A DNA stretch of 48,597 nt. Source: Phycisphaerales bacterium (GTDB lineage Bacteria; Planctomycetota; Phycisphaerae; Phycisphaerales; SM1A02). The DNA lies in NCBI GenBank assembly GCA_020345805.1, contig CP070772.1:1472613-1521209 (forward strand), written 5' to 3'. Positions 30,192 to 38,765 of this stretch are shown one piece after another; the stretch's first letter is position 1, and each line of letters begins with the position of its first letter. Under the pieces are notes generated by a model. That model had not been told where the DNA came from. It did not search any database and saw only the letters and a program-made list of their open reading frames with translations. A program made the position numbers and the translations under genes.

Positions 30192-31761
30192 AGCGGCCAA
30201 ACCGCCAGCGACCGATGCGGTTGCGAGTGTCGGGATCCGCAGACTCCTCGGGATCGGTGGTGGTTGCGCCGCCCGCCGGCAGCGTGTCCGCTTCGGCCGC
30301 GTCTAGTCCCTTCTCATCGGCGAAGTCCTCGTTCAGATCGTCCATCGTCATGACATCGTCGAAACCCGCTGGTTCGTCTAAGTCGAGACCGAAGTCCGGG
30401 TCGTCTTCGGACTCCGGTAACTCCGTATCTTCGATATCGTCATATCCGCCATCGGGAAGGATCTGCTCGTCCTCCGGCGAAGCGGCCGGCATGGCGGAGG
30501 CCAGCAGGGCCGCGGTCTGGAGCATGGTGATGTCGCGCAGGTAAGCGACCCGCGCCCGGGGAGCGGCCAGATCGATCACCGCCTCGTAGATTACCGGGTT
30601 CGTCAGCGGCCCATCGGGCTCATCAGCATCAACCTCGCCCGCGGCGATGCGCAGGCGGTACGTCCAGGATCGGGTGGTGATGCGGCCGGCCAGGTCGTCG
30701 TAAGCCTCCGGCTCCACGATCCCGAAAACGGCGGGCCAGGCGATGGTGGCGATTTCATCCGGTGACAGGTCGCGCCTCACATCGACAATCTGGTTCGCCT
30801 GCTCCGGAGTAAGGCCCGGCAGGGCCAGCAGCGCTTCCAGCGGGGCGGTGTTGATGTCCAGCCGGCCGAAGTGATACTCACCGGCCTCGGTGGTGAAGGC
30901 GTCGATGATGTTCGGCCAGTCTTCGGGCGGAACGTTCATTGAACGAAGGACCTGGAAGATCGTCGCATCGCTCTGGAACTTCGTGCCGACGTCAAAGACC
31001 TGCTTGAGTATCCGGGATGCCTCCGGGCCGAAGCGATCCTCGACCCGTCGTCCCAGCTCGTCGGACCATTCGACATTGAGGTTTATGCGTCTCGCGCCAT
31101 TGCGCTGGATGGCGGGCTCGAAGGCATAGACCGTCACCACATCTGCCAGGCCGCGCGGCGCATCATCACCGAGACGGTCTGCGATGCGCTCGAGGATGTC
31201 GCCCTCTTCGAGCTGCGCTTCGTCCATGATCGTCAGCTCGTCGATCGGGCCATACAGGATCTCGGCCGTCACACCATCCGCTCGCAGCAGCTCCGCCACG
31301 GACTGGAAAGGCCGGCCCAGCGTCTGATCACGGCAGGCGATGATGACCTGGGCGGTCGGTTCCTCCACCAGCCCGGTGGCCACCAGCGCGGCTGCGTCAG
31401 CGGTGTTCAGATCCAGCCGGCCCGCTTCGGGAATTAGCCGCAGCCCGCCGGGCCCCAGCGGCAGAAGGCGGACAATGCCCAGGCGCGGACCGGTCTCGTA
31501 GATCTCGTACTGGCTGTCCAGCCGGGGCGGTTCGCCATCAAGTATGCGATCACGCTGATCATCGAGTCTGCTCATCACCGCCTGCACGCCGGAGACGGCC
31601 AGGGCCCGGGATTGGGCGGCGTCGGCGACGGCCGCGGCGGCGGTTACATCCGCTTGTGATAAGAAAAGGAGGCTGGTCGCCACCAGCAGCGCACCGCCAC
31701 CGATCACCAATACGGCGATCAGCACGAACGACCGGCGCTGGACATCAACCCGCCGGCGCAT
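30190..31761 (-). CDS. gspK: GspK minor pseudopilin
   Basis: GspK caps the T2SS pseudopilus tip with GspI and GspJ. From ATG 31761 (SD GGGAGGAGGG) the 523-residue protein has a short basic leader, a prepilin helix (FVLIAVLVIGGGALLVATSLLF) lacking the Glu5 of other pseudopilins, as expected for GspK, and the large domain with two SAM/HhH-like motifs (LDLNTADAAAL near 117 and LDINTAPLEALLALPGL near 302). The residue before the predicted cleavage site is Ser rather than Gly. The last ~100 residues are strongly acidic and low in complexity, unlike typical GspK of about 330 residues. The gene overlaps the end of gspJ by 17 nt. Confidence 0.92.
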   Translation of the reverse strand: MRRRVDVQRRSFVLIAVLVIGGGALLVATSLLFLSQADVTAAAAVADAAQSRALAVSGVQAVMSRLDDQRDRILDGEPPRLDSQYEIYETGPRLGIVRLLPLGPGGLRLIPEAGRLDLNTADAAALVATGLVEEPTAQVIIACRDQTLGRPFQSVAELLRADGVTAEILYGPIDELTIMDEAQLEEGDILERIADRLGDDAPRGLADVVTVYAFEPAIQRNGARRINLNVEWSDELGRRVEDRFGPEASRILKQVFDVGTKFQSDATIFQVLRSMNVPPEDWPNIIDAFTTEAGEYHFGRLDINTAPLEALLALPGLTPEQANQIVDVRRDLSPDEIATIAWPAVFGIVEPEAYDDLAGRITTRSWTYRLRIAAGEVDADEPDGPLTNPVIYEAVIDLAAPRARVAYLRDITMLQTAALLASAMPAASPEDEQILPDGGYDDIEDTELPESEDDPDFGLDLDEPAGFDDVMTMDDLNEDFADEKGLDAAEADTLPAGGATTTDPEESADPDTRNRIGRWRFGR

Positions 31762-32512
31762 CGTCACCCTCCTCCCCCGCATCGGGAATAACTATGACTC
31801 GCACGCGATCGGGCGCCGGCTCATCGAAGAACTCGATGTCGCTGACCTCGGCGTATTCCGATTCGTCAAAGCCCGCTTCGGCGTCGAAAGTCAGGCGATC
31901 AGGAGGGAACTCGTCTTCGGTTGCGGTGAAACCGGCTTCAAGCTCTTCGGTGATCTCACCCGGCCAGGGATGGAACCATACGGCCACCTCGACCGCCTGC
32001 GGCAGCGCGCCGGCGCTGCGGCTGTCGAAGGAATCGCGCCAGGTGTTTCCATCGTGAAAGCGGAAGCGCACCTTGTATAGCGAGCCGCCCAAGTTGTAAG
32101 AACCGCTGGCGGACGCGGAGCGCGAATCCCCGATCACGCCGCGCGAGGCCTGGATTTCGCCCGTGCCGGAGGTGAAGCGGTATTCGGCGAACTGCAGATC
32201 GGCCAAGGCGGCCGAATCGTCCGGGCCGCGCTGGGCCAGACCCGCGGCGACGTTGCGGGTAAGCACGCGTATCGACGTCTCATCGCCGCTCAGCCCCGCC
32301 CCCGCACTGGAATCGCCTGCCACGCAGCAGAGCAGGTCCGATTCCAACCGCTCGATGAGCATCGTCGCCGTCCGATTCCGCTCAGATGCTTCCAGCACGC
32401 TGGCCCGGGTGTCCAGCAGGTTGAAGAGGAAGCCGTACATCACCCCCACCAGGCCGATGATGAGGGCGATGGAGACCAGCACCTCAAGCAGGGTGAACGC
32501 TCGGTGCTTCAT
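31745..32512 (-). CDS. gspJ: GspJ minor pseudopilin
   Basis: The 255-residue protein starts MKHRA-FTLLEVLVSIALIIGL, a class III prepilin signal with Glu at +5 and Ala instead of Gly at -1, followed by a hydrophobic helix of about 20 residues. The globular part (about 40-205) fits GspJ by length and position between gspI and gspK. The C-terminal region is rich in Asp and Glu (DEFPPDRLTF, SDIEFFDEP, GEEGDDAP). ATGA overlap with gspI indicates translational coupling. It is expected to join GspI and GspK at the pseudopilus tip. Confidence 0.88.
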   Translation of the reverse strand: MKHRAFTLLEVLVSIALIIGLVGVMYGFLFNLLDTRASVLEASERNRTATMLIERLESDLLCCVAGDSSAGAGLSGDETSIRVLTRNVAAGLAQRGPDDSAALADLQFAEYRFTSGTGEIQASRGVIGDSRSASASGSYNLGGSLYKVRFRFHDGNTWRDSFDSRSAGALPQAVEVAVWFHPWPGEITEELEAGFTATEDEFPPDRLTFDAEAGFDESEYAEVSDIEFFDEPAPDRVRVIVIPDAGEEGDDAPAG

Positions 32513-33072
32513 GGGCCTGCCTCCGGGAAGCCGGTTGAATCGCCAGCGCCGGGCAGGCCGCGCAGCATGTCGTCCATCTCGTACTCCTCCTCCGCTTCCT
32601 CGCGCAGCCTGATCAACTGCCGAAGAGTAAAGCTGACGGGGTTCTCGGCGCCTGCGAACTCATCGACGGGCTCTTCGGTCACGGTCAGCTCTATCAGGGA
32701 AAGACCTGTGAATTCCGAGCGGGTGGTGGTGACGTCAAAGACCCATTGTCTAGCGCCAATCTCATAAAGAGATGATTCGTCGAAGCCCGCTTCCGCCAGC
32801 GATCCCACCGCTTCCCGTCCCTCGCCGCGCAGATCGGCGAGGGTGATGAGGTCGGCCTCAAGCTCGGCCAGCTTCGAGCGGGCAAGATCCACCGCGTACG
32901 CTTCACGCCGGGAGCGGTCCAGAGCATTGATAACGCTGGTTACCGCCCGCAGGGCGAAGGTGGCGGCCCCCACGAAGATGGCGATCGAGACGAGGATCTC
33001 CAGAAGCACGCCACCGGTCCGACTGCTGCGGCTGATCGTGAAACAGAGACTGTCGATCGAGAAGCGTGACAT
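32509..33072 (-). CDS. gspI: GspI minor pseudopilin
   Basis: The 187-residue protein has a leader of about 20 residues ending RTG-GVLLEILVSIAIFVG; cleavage between the two Gly residues puts Glu at +5. This leader is longer than the usual 5-10 residues. The helix is followed by the GspI-like LARSKLAELEADLI motif and a small globular domain, then an acidic tail (EEAEEEYEMDD). It starts 18 nt after gspH and overlaps gspJ by 4 nt. GspI is thought to begin tip-complex assembly. Confidence 0.88.
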   Translation of the reverse strand: MSRFSIDSLCFTISRSSRTGGVLLEILVSIAIFVGAATFALRAVTSVINALDRSRREAYAVDLARSKLAELEADLITLADLRGEGREAVGSLAEAGFDESSLYEIGARQWVFDVTTTRSEFTGLSLIELTVTEEPVDEFAGAENPVSFTLRQLIRLREEAEEEYEMDDMLRGLPGAGDSTGFPEAGP

Positions 33073-33090
33073 GCGAATCGGCCGTGGCGG

Positions 33091-33885
33091 TTACCGCTCC
33101 ATTTCCCCCGGCGCTTCCGGAAAAACATCAGTAAACGGCGAATCCTCCGTTCCGGGCGATTCCTCCGCCAGGTCCTCCCGCGCCTGCGACTCACCGACCA
33201 GGTCATCATCCTGTATCTGCGGCAGGCCGCTCCAGGGGTTGACCGTGAGCCTCTCAAGGTGATCGTTCCTGTCCCACAGCCAGGCGGGCTCGCAGATCAG
33301 GGCCGACCCGTCGGGCAGGAAGACCGCCAGGCGGATGGTGACCGGATCGTCATCTTCTTCAGCCGGCATCGGTTCGACAGGGGGAGAGAAACCCTCACCC
33401 CACGACTCTTCCTCGAACTCGGACCACTCCGCCAGGAGTCCTTCAGCCCCGTCCGGCGGCGCGGAACTGAGCCGAATACCTGCGGGCAACGCCCGCAGCG
33501 CCCAGCCCTCGTGGATCAGGCCGGCCGTATTCTGTTCTTCATCCCATTCGAGACTGTAATAACCGGTTTCCTCGCCTTCCTCGTCTCCGGCGATGCCTTC
33601 ATTGGAGGGCCAATCTGACGGATCGCCTTCGCTCATCTCTCCGGGCTGGAAGATCCTCGCCTCCAGCCGCGCGGGGGGGAAACGATACAGAACCTCAACC
33701 GTCCGCCCGGTGGCCTGGGCGTGAGCGCGAGCGAGCAGCAGATGGCTGGTGGTGAGCTCGACCGCCGATTCGAAGCGACGTTCGTCGAGCTGACCCATGA
33801 TCGCGGGCAGGGAAAGGGCGCCCAGCGCCAGCAGCAGGGCGATGGCGATCAGCAGCTCCAGCAGTGTAAACCCGCGCCTGGGCAT
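33091..33885 (-). CDS. gspH: GspH-type minor pseudopilin
   Basis: The start ATG 33885 gives MPRRG-FTLLELLIAIALLLAL, a classical prepilin leader with Gly at -1 and Glu at +5. The frame is open to a TTG at 33936, which would overlap gspG and give an overlong leader. After the helix, a GspH-like region (RRFESAVELTTSHLLLARAHAQATGRTVEVLY, split across the first ~60 residues) is followed by a long, partly disordered C-terminal half with many Glu, Asp, Ser and Pro. At 264 residues it is clearly longer than usual GspH (about 160-190). GspH links the tip complex to the GspG fibre. Confidence 0.85.
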   Translation of the reverse strand: MPRRGFTLLELLIAIALLLALGALSLPAIMGQLDERRFESAVELTTSHLLLARAHAQATGRTVEVLYRFPPARLEARIFQPGEMSEGDPSDWPSNEGIAGDEEGEETGYYSLEWDEEQNTAGLIHEGWALRALPAGIRLSSAPPDGAEGLLAEWSEFEEESWGEGFSPPVEPMPAEEDDDPVTIRLAVFLPDGSALICEPAWLWDRNDHLERLTVNPWSGLPQIQDDDLVGESQAREDLAEESPGTEDSPFTDVFPEAPGEMER

Positions 33886-33904
33886 GGGTGGCGCGCCGGG
33901 CCGG

Positions 33905-34435
33905 TCAGGAACCGACTTCGCCTTCCCCGGTGTCAAAGTCCTCGAACTCTTCCATCACCTCGCCTTCCTCATCGAGGAATCGATGGTGGTTGTTGATGTC
34001 GTCGTCGGTGTCTTCTTCGCCGTCTGGTCCCATGGAGATGATGTCGTAGGGCGCACCTTCGCGGATCTCGCTGGGAGCGCGGTAGATCCACTCGTTGTCC
34101 CACTTGTCGAACGGACAGGCCGTCTCGAGGAACCTGGACCATTTGGCCTCGTCTTCCTCATCTTCCAATGTGTCGGGACTCCACAGGACGGCCAGCCCTT
34201 CCTCCTCGGTGGGATAACGGTCCATCTGGAGGCGGAACAGATCCAGGGCACGTTTGAAGTCGTCCATCTGGATCTTGGTCACATCCACATCCGCCTTCTC
34301 CTTGGCCGGCAGGAGGCTGACCACCACCAGCCCGCCCAGGGTGAGCATGATGGCGATCACGATGAGCAATTCGATCAGCGAGAAGGCTCTGCGAACACGT
34401 CGGTGGTCTTTCCAGTTTCCAGTCACGGTGCACAT
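33905..34435 (-). CDS. gspG: GspG major pseudopilin
   Basis: GspG is the main subunit of the T2SS pseudopilus. The protein (up to 176 residues) has the prepilin site RRA-FSLIELLIVIAIM, Ala at -1 and Glu at +5. It also shows GspG marks: DDFKRALDLFRLQMDRYPTEEEGL, then FDKWDNEWIYRAPS, YDIISMGPDG and the acidic DTDDDINN that normally binds Ca2+. A tail of about 20 mostly acidic residues follows. ATG 34435 touches the AAGG motif with no spacing, so an in-frame GTG at 34426, about 8 nt from AAGG, may be the true start. It is the first gene of the operon. Confidence 0.94.
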   Translation of the reverse strand: MCTVTGNWKDHRRVRRAFSLIELLIVIAIMLTLGGLVVVSLLPAKEKADVDVTKIQMDDFKRALDLFRLQMDRYPTEEEGLAVLWSPDTLEDEEDEAKWSRFLETACPFDKWDNEWIYRAPSEIREGAPYDIISMGPDGEEDTDDDINNHHRFLDEEGEVMEEFEDFDTGEGEVGS

Positions 34436-34575
34436 CCTTCGTCATTGCGGCCGGCTTTGTCCGGACCACGCCCGAACCGAGCCGCCACCTCGATCATCGA
34501 CCCATCTTCACTTCCGCCAACACGATACCGCATTCGGCGGGCCGACACCCGCGTTTTTTGCCCTCCGGCGGCAGT

Positions 34576-34592
34576 CATCGCGGATCGCGATG
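34576..34592. promoter_or_regulatory. Perfect palindrome, possible operator between T2SS operon and porin
   Basis: CATCGCG-GAT-CGCGATG is a perfect 7-bp inverted repeat with a 3-nt centre. On the minus strand it overlaps a TTGACA (34596-34591), which would be a -35 box facing the T2SS operon, though no good -10 lies at the right distance. It has the size of a binding site for a dimeric repressor or activator. Confidence 0.4.
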
Positions 34593-34675
34593 TCAAACGG
34601 CGCTCTTCCTGATCGGTAAAACCCGCCTCTGGCCCAAAAAGATCACCTCCCCGCCCGGATCAGGCGGCTGTTCCC

Positions 34676-34681
34676 TATACT
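34676..34681 (+). promoter_or_regulatory. Candidate -10 element of the porin gene
   Basis: TATACT lies 49 nt upstream of the porin ATG, predicting a start near 34688. No recognisable -35 hexamer is 16-18 nt upstream. Confidence 0.3.
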
Positions 34682-34730
34682 CGCCGCCTTTCCCGAGGAA
34701 AACCGCCGTAACAGCACTTGGGAGATCCGA

Positions 34731-36083
34731 ATGCAACGATCCATCACTGCGGCTTGGACTGGTCTGGCCCTGGTTCTTCTCACGGGTCAAGCGAGCGGCG
34801 GCACCGAATGCGATTCGCTCGCCGAAATGGAGCAGGAAGTCAGCGAGCTGCGCTGCCTCGTTCAAGAACTGCGTGTACAGCGCCGCGACACTTGGCTGAC
34901 CGAGAGGCGGAGCCAGGAGATTCGCGCACTGGTGGGGGATGTTCTGGCTGACGCCGATACCCGCGCCTCCCTCCAGAGCCAGGGCGTCAGCGCCGGGCGC
35001 GACAGGTACTTCTTCATCGCCAGCGCCGATGGGAGCTTCCGGCTCAACCTGCTGGGACAGGTGCAGACCCGCTACGTCCTGAGCCTGCAGGATGGTGAAG
35101 GGGATATCGACTCGACGCGCGGCGGGTTCGAAGTGTCTCGATCCCGCTTCGGCTTCATCGGGCACGTGGTGGATCCGGGCTGGAAGTACGTGCTGTGGGC
35201 GGGGTGGACCGCCGGCGGCCGCTCCGTGCTCATCGATGCATCGATCAGCCGGGATCTGGGCGGCGGCTGGAGCGTACAGGCGGGGCAGTTCAAGCTGCCC
35301 GTGTGGAAGGAATGGCTCATTTTCGAGGGGTTTCAGCAGTTCATCGAGCGGTCGCTGTTGAACAGCCGCTACGGCGGCCTGGCCGCGCAGGGGATCGCCA
35401 TCGAATACCGATCGGATTCGGTGTATCTGAAGGCGGCGTACAGCGATGGGGGGCGGACGTGGTTCACCGAGTGGTCCGAAGGTCCGGCCGGGGCCGCCGG
35501 CCCGCTGCCGTGGCAACTATCCAACGAGTACGCGCTGAGCGCCCGGGCTGAATGGCTCGTGAAAGGTCCGCGCGGCGCATACTCCGAATGGGAGAGCTGG
35601 GTGGATGAAGAGCCGATGCTGGCGCTGGGCGCGGCCGCTCACGTGCAGCGAGGCGAGTTCGGAACCGCAGATGATGAAACCGAACTCATTCAATGGTCGA
35701 TCGACGCATCGGCGGAGTTCGGCGGGGTCAACATTTTTGCCGCCCTCATCGGAGCACACGTTGACACTAGCACGGCGGATCGTGATGAATGGGGGCTTCT
35801 CGTGCAGGGCGGCTGGTTCCTCAACGAAGACTGGGAGGCGATCGCACGATTCGAATACGGCGACCTGGACGGGGCGGGCACGGTGAGCGACGAACTGATG
35901 ATCCTGACCGCGGGCGTCAACCGGTTCTGGTCCCGGCATGCGCTGAAGTGGTCGACGGATCTCGGTTATGCATTCGAGCCGGTGGATTCCGCCTGGAGCG
36001 GGACCGGGGCCGGCTGGCAGACCGACAGTGCCGGCGACGACGGTCAGATCGTCATCCGCAGCCAGCTTCAACTGCTCTTTTAG
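34731..36083 (+). CDS. OprO/OprP-like outer-membrane porin
   Basis: The 450-residue protein (SD GGGAGAT) has a signal peptide (about 1-24), a short predicted coiled coil (about 28-80; EMEQEVSELRCLVQELRVQ) and then a phosphate-selective-porin-type beta-barrel. Barrel marks are the entry segment FRLNLLGQVQTRYVLSL, SRSRFGFIGHV, GWSVQAGQFKLPVWKEWLI, many alternating amphipathic strands and a C-terminal Phe (SQLQLLF), the usual Bam recognition end. OprO/P-family porins pass small anions; the substrate cannot be told here. The N-terminal coiled coil suggests trimers with a periplasmic stalk. It is divergent from the T2SS operon. Confidence 0.88.
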   Translation: MQRSITAAWTGLALVLLTGQASGGTECDSLAEMEQEVSELRCLVQELRVQRRDTWLTERRSQEIRALVGDVLADADTRASLQSQGVSAGRDRYFFIASADGSFRLNLLGQVQTRYVLSLQDGEGDIDSTRGGFEVSRSRFGFIGHVVDPGWKYVLWAGWTAGGRSVLIDASISRDLGGGWSVQAGQFKLPVWKEWLIFEGFQQFIERSLLNSRYGGLAAQGIAIEYRSDSVYLKAAYSDGGRTWFTEWSEGPAGAAGPLPWQLSNEYALSARAEWLVKGPRGAYSEWESWVDEEPMLALGAAAHVQRGEFGTADDETELIQWSIDASAEFGGVNIFAALIGAHVDTSTADRDEWGLLVQGGWFLNEDWEAIARFEYGDLDGAGTVSDELMILTAGVNRFWSRHALKWSTDLGYAFEPVDSAWSGTGAGWQTDSAGDDGQIVIRSQLQLLF

Positions 36084-36612
36084 TCCGGTCCGGGCAGGAT
36101 GTGCCGCGCCGCGCGGCGGCGGGAGCTTGCAGGCGAAGAGCGACAGGCGTAAACCCTTTATCCGGCGTGATTTATATCGACCGCCCGGCCGATCGCCACC
36201 CGGGACAACGCTCCTCTCACAGTTCTACGACACGGTCAAATGGACCCCCCGCCGCCCCCGAACGACTTGGCGGATGACGCGCTCATCGGTTGATCGGCGC
36301 GTCGGCGCCGCGAGGGTTAAGTCCGTCACTGAAACAGTCGATGCCCGGTATTGATTGCCGTCGATTACCGACCGCGCCGAAGGTGCGTCGCCCTCGGCGG
36401 GTCCGGTCAATTCAGGCCGTATGGATGCGGGCAGATTCTGTATCGAGATGCGTTCTGCGCGGTTTTCTGTGCGGGGAGCAGCGCTAAGATACGGGACTCG
36501 CGCTCGCGACCGCATCGCGTCCGGAGGTCCTATTTCCCGTGACCAGAATCCTGTGGGAAGGCCCGCAGTGTTCGTTTCCTGAAAAGTTGAATTCGCCAAG
36601 GGAGCCCTACTG
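36084..36612. other. Gene-free region upstream of acs
   Basis: About 530 nt without a convincing coding frame. A 10-nt palindrome GCCGCGCGGC lies at 36108-36117, shortly after the porin stop. Promoter-like AT-rich patches (TTTATATC near 36170, CTAAGATAC near 36485) have no matching -35 boxes. Long leader or regulatory DNA for acs is the likeliest content. Confidence 0.4.
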
Positions 36613-38649
36613 ATGACCCAAGCCCAAGACAGTTCGACCGCCCAAGCCGTCGCCGAGGAGCAGCTGTTCAATCCGCCCGCCGGATTCGCCGCCTCCGCCG
36701 GTGGCCCGCACATGAAGTCGATGAAGCAATACCAGGAGATGTACCAGCGCTCCATCGACGATCCGGAAGGCTTCTGGGCCGAGGTGGCCGAGGATTTCCA
36801 CTGGTTCAAGAAGTGGGACAAGGTCCGCGAGTTCAACTACAACATCAAGAAGGGACCCATCTCCATCAAGTGGTTCCTCGGCGCAAAGACCAACATCACC
36901 TACAACTGCCTTGACCGCCACCTCGACACCCGCGGCGATCAGACCGCGATCATCTGGGAGGGCAACGAGCCCACCGAGGACTGCAAGATCACCTACCGCC
37001 AGCTTCACACCGAGGTGTGCAAGTTCGCCAACGTGCTCAAGGCCAACGGCGTCAAGAAGGGCGATCGCGTCTCCATCTATCTGCCCATGATTCCGGAGTT
37101 GGCGATCTCCATGCTCGCCTGCGCCCGGATCGGGGCGATTCACTCCATCGTCTTCGCCGGGTTCAGCGCCGATTCCCTGGCCGACCGCATCGTCGATTCC
37201 ACCTGCACGACGGTGATCACCGCCGACGGGACTTTCCGCGGCAGGAAGCCGGTCAACCTCAAGGAGATCGCCGACGAAGCGATCGAGAAGGCCAACACCC
37301 AGATGGGCGGCAAGAAGGTCGACAACGTCTTCCTGGTCAAGCGGGCCGGTGACGCCATCGAGCACAGCTTCGTGGAGGGGCGCGACAAGTGGTGGCATGA
37401 CGAGATGGCCAACGCCAGCTCCGACTGCCCCTGCGAGGAGATGGACGCCGAGGATCCCCTCTTCATCCTCTACACCTCCGGCTCCACCGGAAAGCCCAAG
37501 GGCGTGCAGCACACCGTGGGCGGATACATGGTCTATACCGGCTTCACCCACAAGTACGTCTTCGATTACCACGAGGGCGACATCTACTGGTGCACCGCCG
37601 ACATCGGCTGGGTGACCGGGCACAGCTATATCATCTACGGCCCGCTCGCCAACGGCGCGATCACCACCATGTTCGAGGGCATCCCGACCTATCCGGACGC
37701 CGGTCGCTTCTGGGATGTGGTCGACAAGTACCAGGTCAACCAGTTCTACACCGCCCCCACCGCGATCCGGGCCCTGATGTCCGCGGGAGCCGAGTTCCCC
37801 GCCAAACGCGACCTGTCTAGTCTCAGGCTCCTGGGTTCGGTGGGCGAGCCCATCAACCCCGAGGCGTGGCTGTGGTACCACAAGCACGTCGGACACGAGC
37901 GGTGCCCGATCGTGGACACCTGGTGGCAGACGGAAACCGGCGGCATCCTCATCACCCCGCTTCCCGGCTGCACCCCGCTCAAGCCCGGTTCCGCGACCTT
38001 CCCCTTCTTCGGGATCAAGCCCGTGATCATCGAGAGCGAGACGGGCAAGGTCATCGAGGGCAACAACGTCAGCGGCGTGCTCGCCATCTCCGAGCCGTGG
38101 CCCGGCACGATGCGCACCGTTTACGGCGATCACCATCGCTTCGAGGACACCTACTTCCAGATGTATCCCGGCTACTACTTCACCGGCGACGGCTGCAAGC
38201 GCGACGCTGACGGGTACTACTGGATCACCGGCCGGGTGGATGACGTCATCAACGTCTCCGGCCACCGCATGGGAACCGCCGAGGTCGAGTCGGCGCTGGT
38301 GGCCCATCCCAAGGTCTCCGAGGCCGCGGTCGTCGGCTTCCCGCACCCGATCAAGGGACAGGGCATATACGCCTATGTCACCCTCAACGCGGGCGAGGAA
38401 TACGTTGACGAGCTCAAGAAGGAACTCGTCGCCCACGTCCGCAAGGAGATCGGCCCCATCGCCTCCCCGGACGTGATCCACTGGGCGCCGGGCCTGCCCA
38501 AGACCCGCTCGGGCAAGATCATGCGTCGGATCCTGCGGAAGATCGCCGAGGACGCCGCCGACCAGCTCGGCGACACCTCCACCCTCGCCGATCCCTCCGT
38601 GGTCGAGAACCTGCTGGCCGAGAAGGATAAGATGGACGCGGCGAAGTAA
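36613..38649 (+). CDS. acs: Acetyl-CoA synthetase (AMP-forming)
   Basis: Acs converts acetate, ATP and CoA to acetyl-CoA through acetyl-AMP. The 678-residue protein has a good SD (AAGGGAG) and normal family length. Motifs are [11 protein letters not shown] (from Tyr287), the WWQTETGG acetate/AMP-binding segment, [21 protein letters not shown], the hinge and the terminal [11 protein letters not shown]. Lys635 in that last motif is the residue acetylated to switch off Acs in other bacteria. It is followed by a strong intrinsic terminator and appears monocistronic. Confidence 0.98.
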   Translation: MTQAQDSSTAQAVAEEQLFNPPAGFAASAGGPHMKSMKQYQEMYQRSIDDPEGFWAEVAEDFHWFKKWDKVREFNYNIKKGPISIKWFLGAKTNITYNCLDRHLDTRGDQTAIIWEGNEPTEDCKITYRQLHTEVCKFANVLKANGVKKGDRVSIYLPMIPELAISMLACARIGAIHSIVFAGFSADSLADRIVDSTCTTVITADGTFRGRKPVNLKEIADEAIEKANTQMGGKKVDNVFLVKRAGDAIEHSFVEGRDKWWHDEMANASSDCPCEEMDAEDPLFILYTSGSTGKPKGVQHTVGGYMVYTGFTHKYVFDYHEGDIYWCTADIGWVTGHSYIIYGPLANGAITTMFEGIPTYPDAGRFWDVVDKYQVNQFYTAPTAIRALMSAGAEFPAKRDLSSLRLLGSVGEPINPEAWLWYHKHVGHERCPIVDTWWQTETGGILITPLPGCTPLKPGSATFPFFGIKPVIIESETGKVIEGNNVSGVLAISEPWPGTMRTVYGDHHRFEDTYFQMYPGYYFTGDGCKRDADGYYWITGRVDDVINVSGHRMGTAEVESALVAHPKVSEAAVVGFPHPIKGQGIYAYVTLNAGEEYVDELKKELVAHVRKEIGPIASPDVIHWAPGLPKTRSGKIMRRILRKIAEDAADQLGDTSTLADPSVVENLLAEKDKMDAAK

Positions 38650-38682
38650 CCCCTCGCGTGCATCTTCGAAAAGACCACCCCC

Positions 38683-38713
38683 AAGCCCCGGGAGAGCTTT
38701 CCCGGGGCTTTTT
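38683..38713 (+). terminator. Intrinsic terminator of acs
   Basis: Arms AAGCCCCGGGA (38683-38693) and TCCCGGGGCTT (38700-38710) form a perfect 11-bp stem with a 6-nt loop, followed by TTT. It lies 34 nt after the acs stop. Confidence 0.88.
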
Positions 38714-38765
38714 CCTGCGCCTCGTGTAACATGCCCTTACAACCTCAACGCGCAGAGCCCTCGCC

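Noticed and set aside
36290..36582. Small overlapping plus-strand frames upstream of acs
   Set aside because: Three overlapping frames of 60-75 codons, none with an SD or fold-like composition.
36607..38481. A 624-codon minus-strand frame opposite acs
   Set aside because: Shadow frame; the plus strand encodes a full-length acetyl-CoA synthetase with an SD and terminator.
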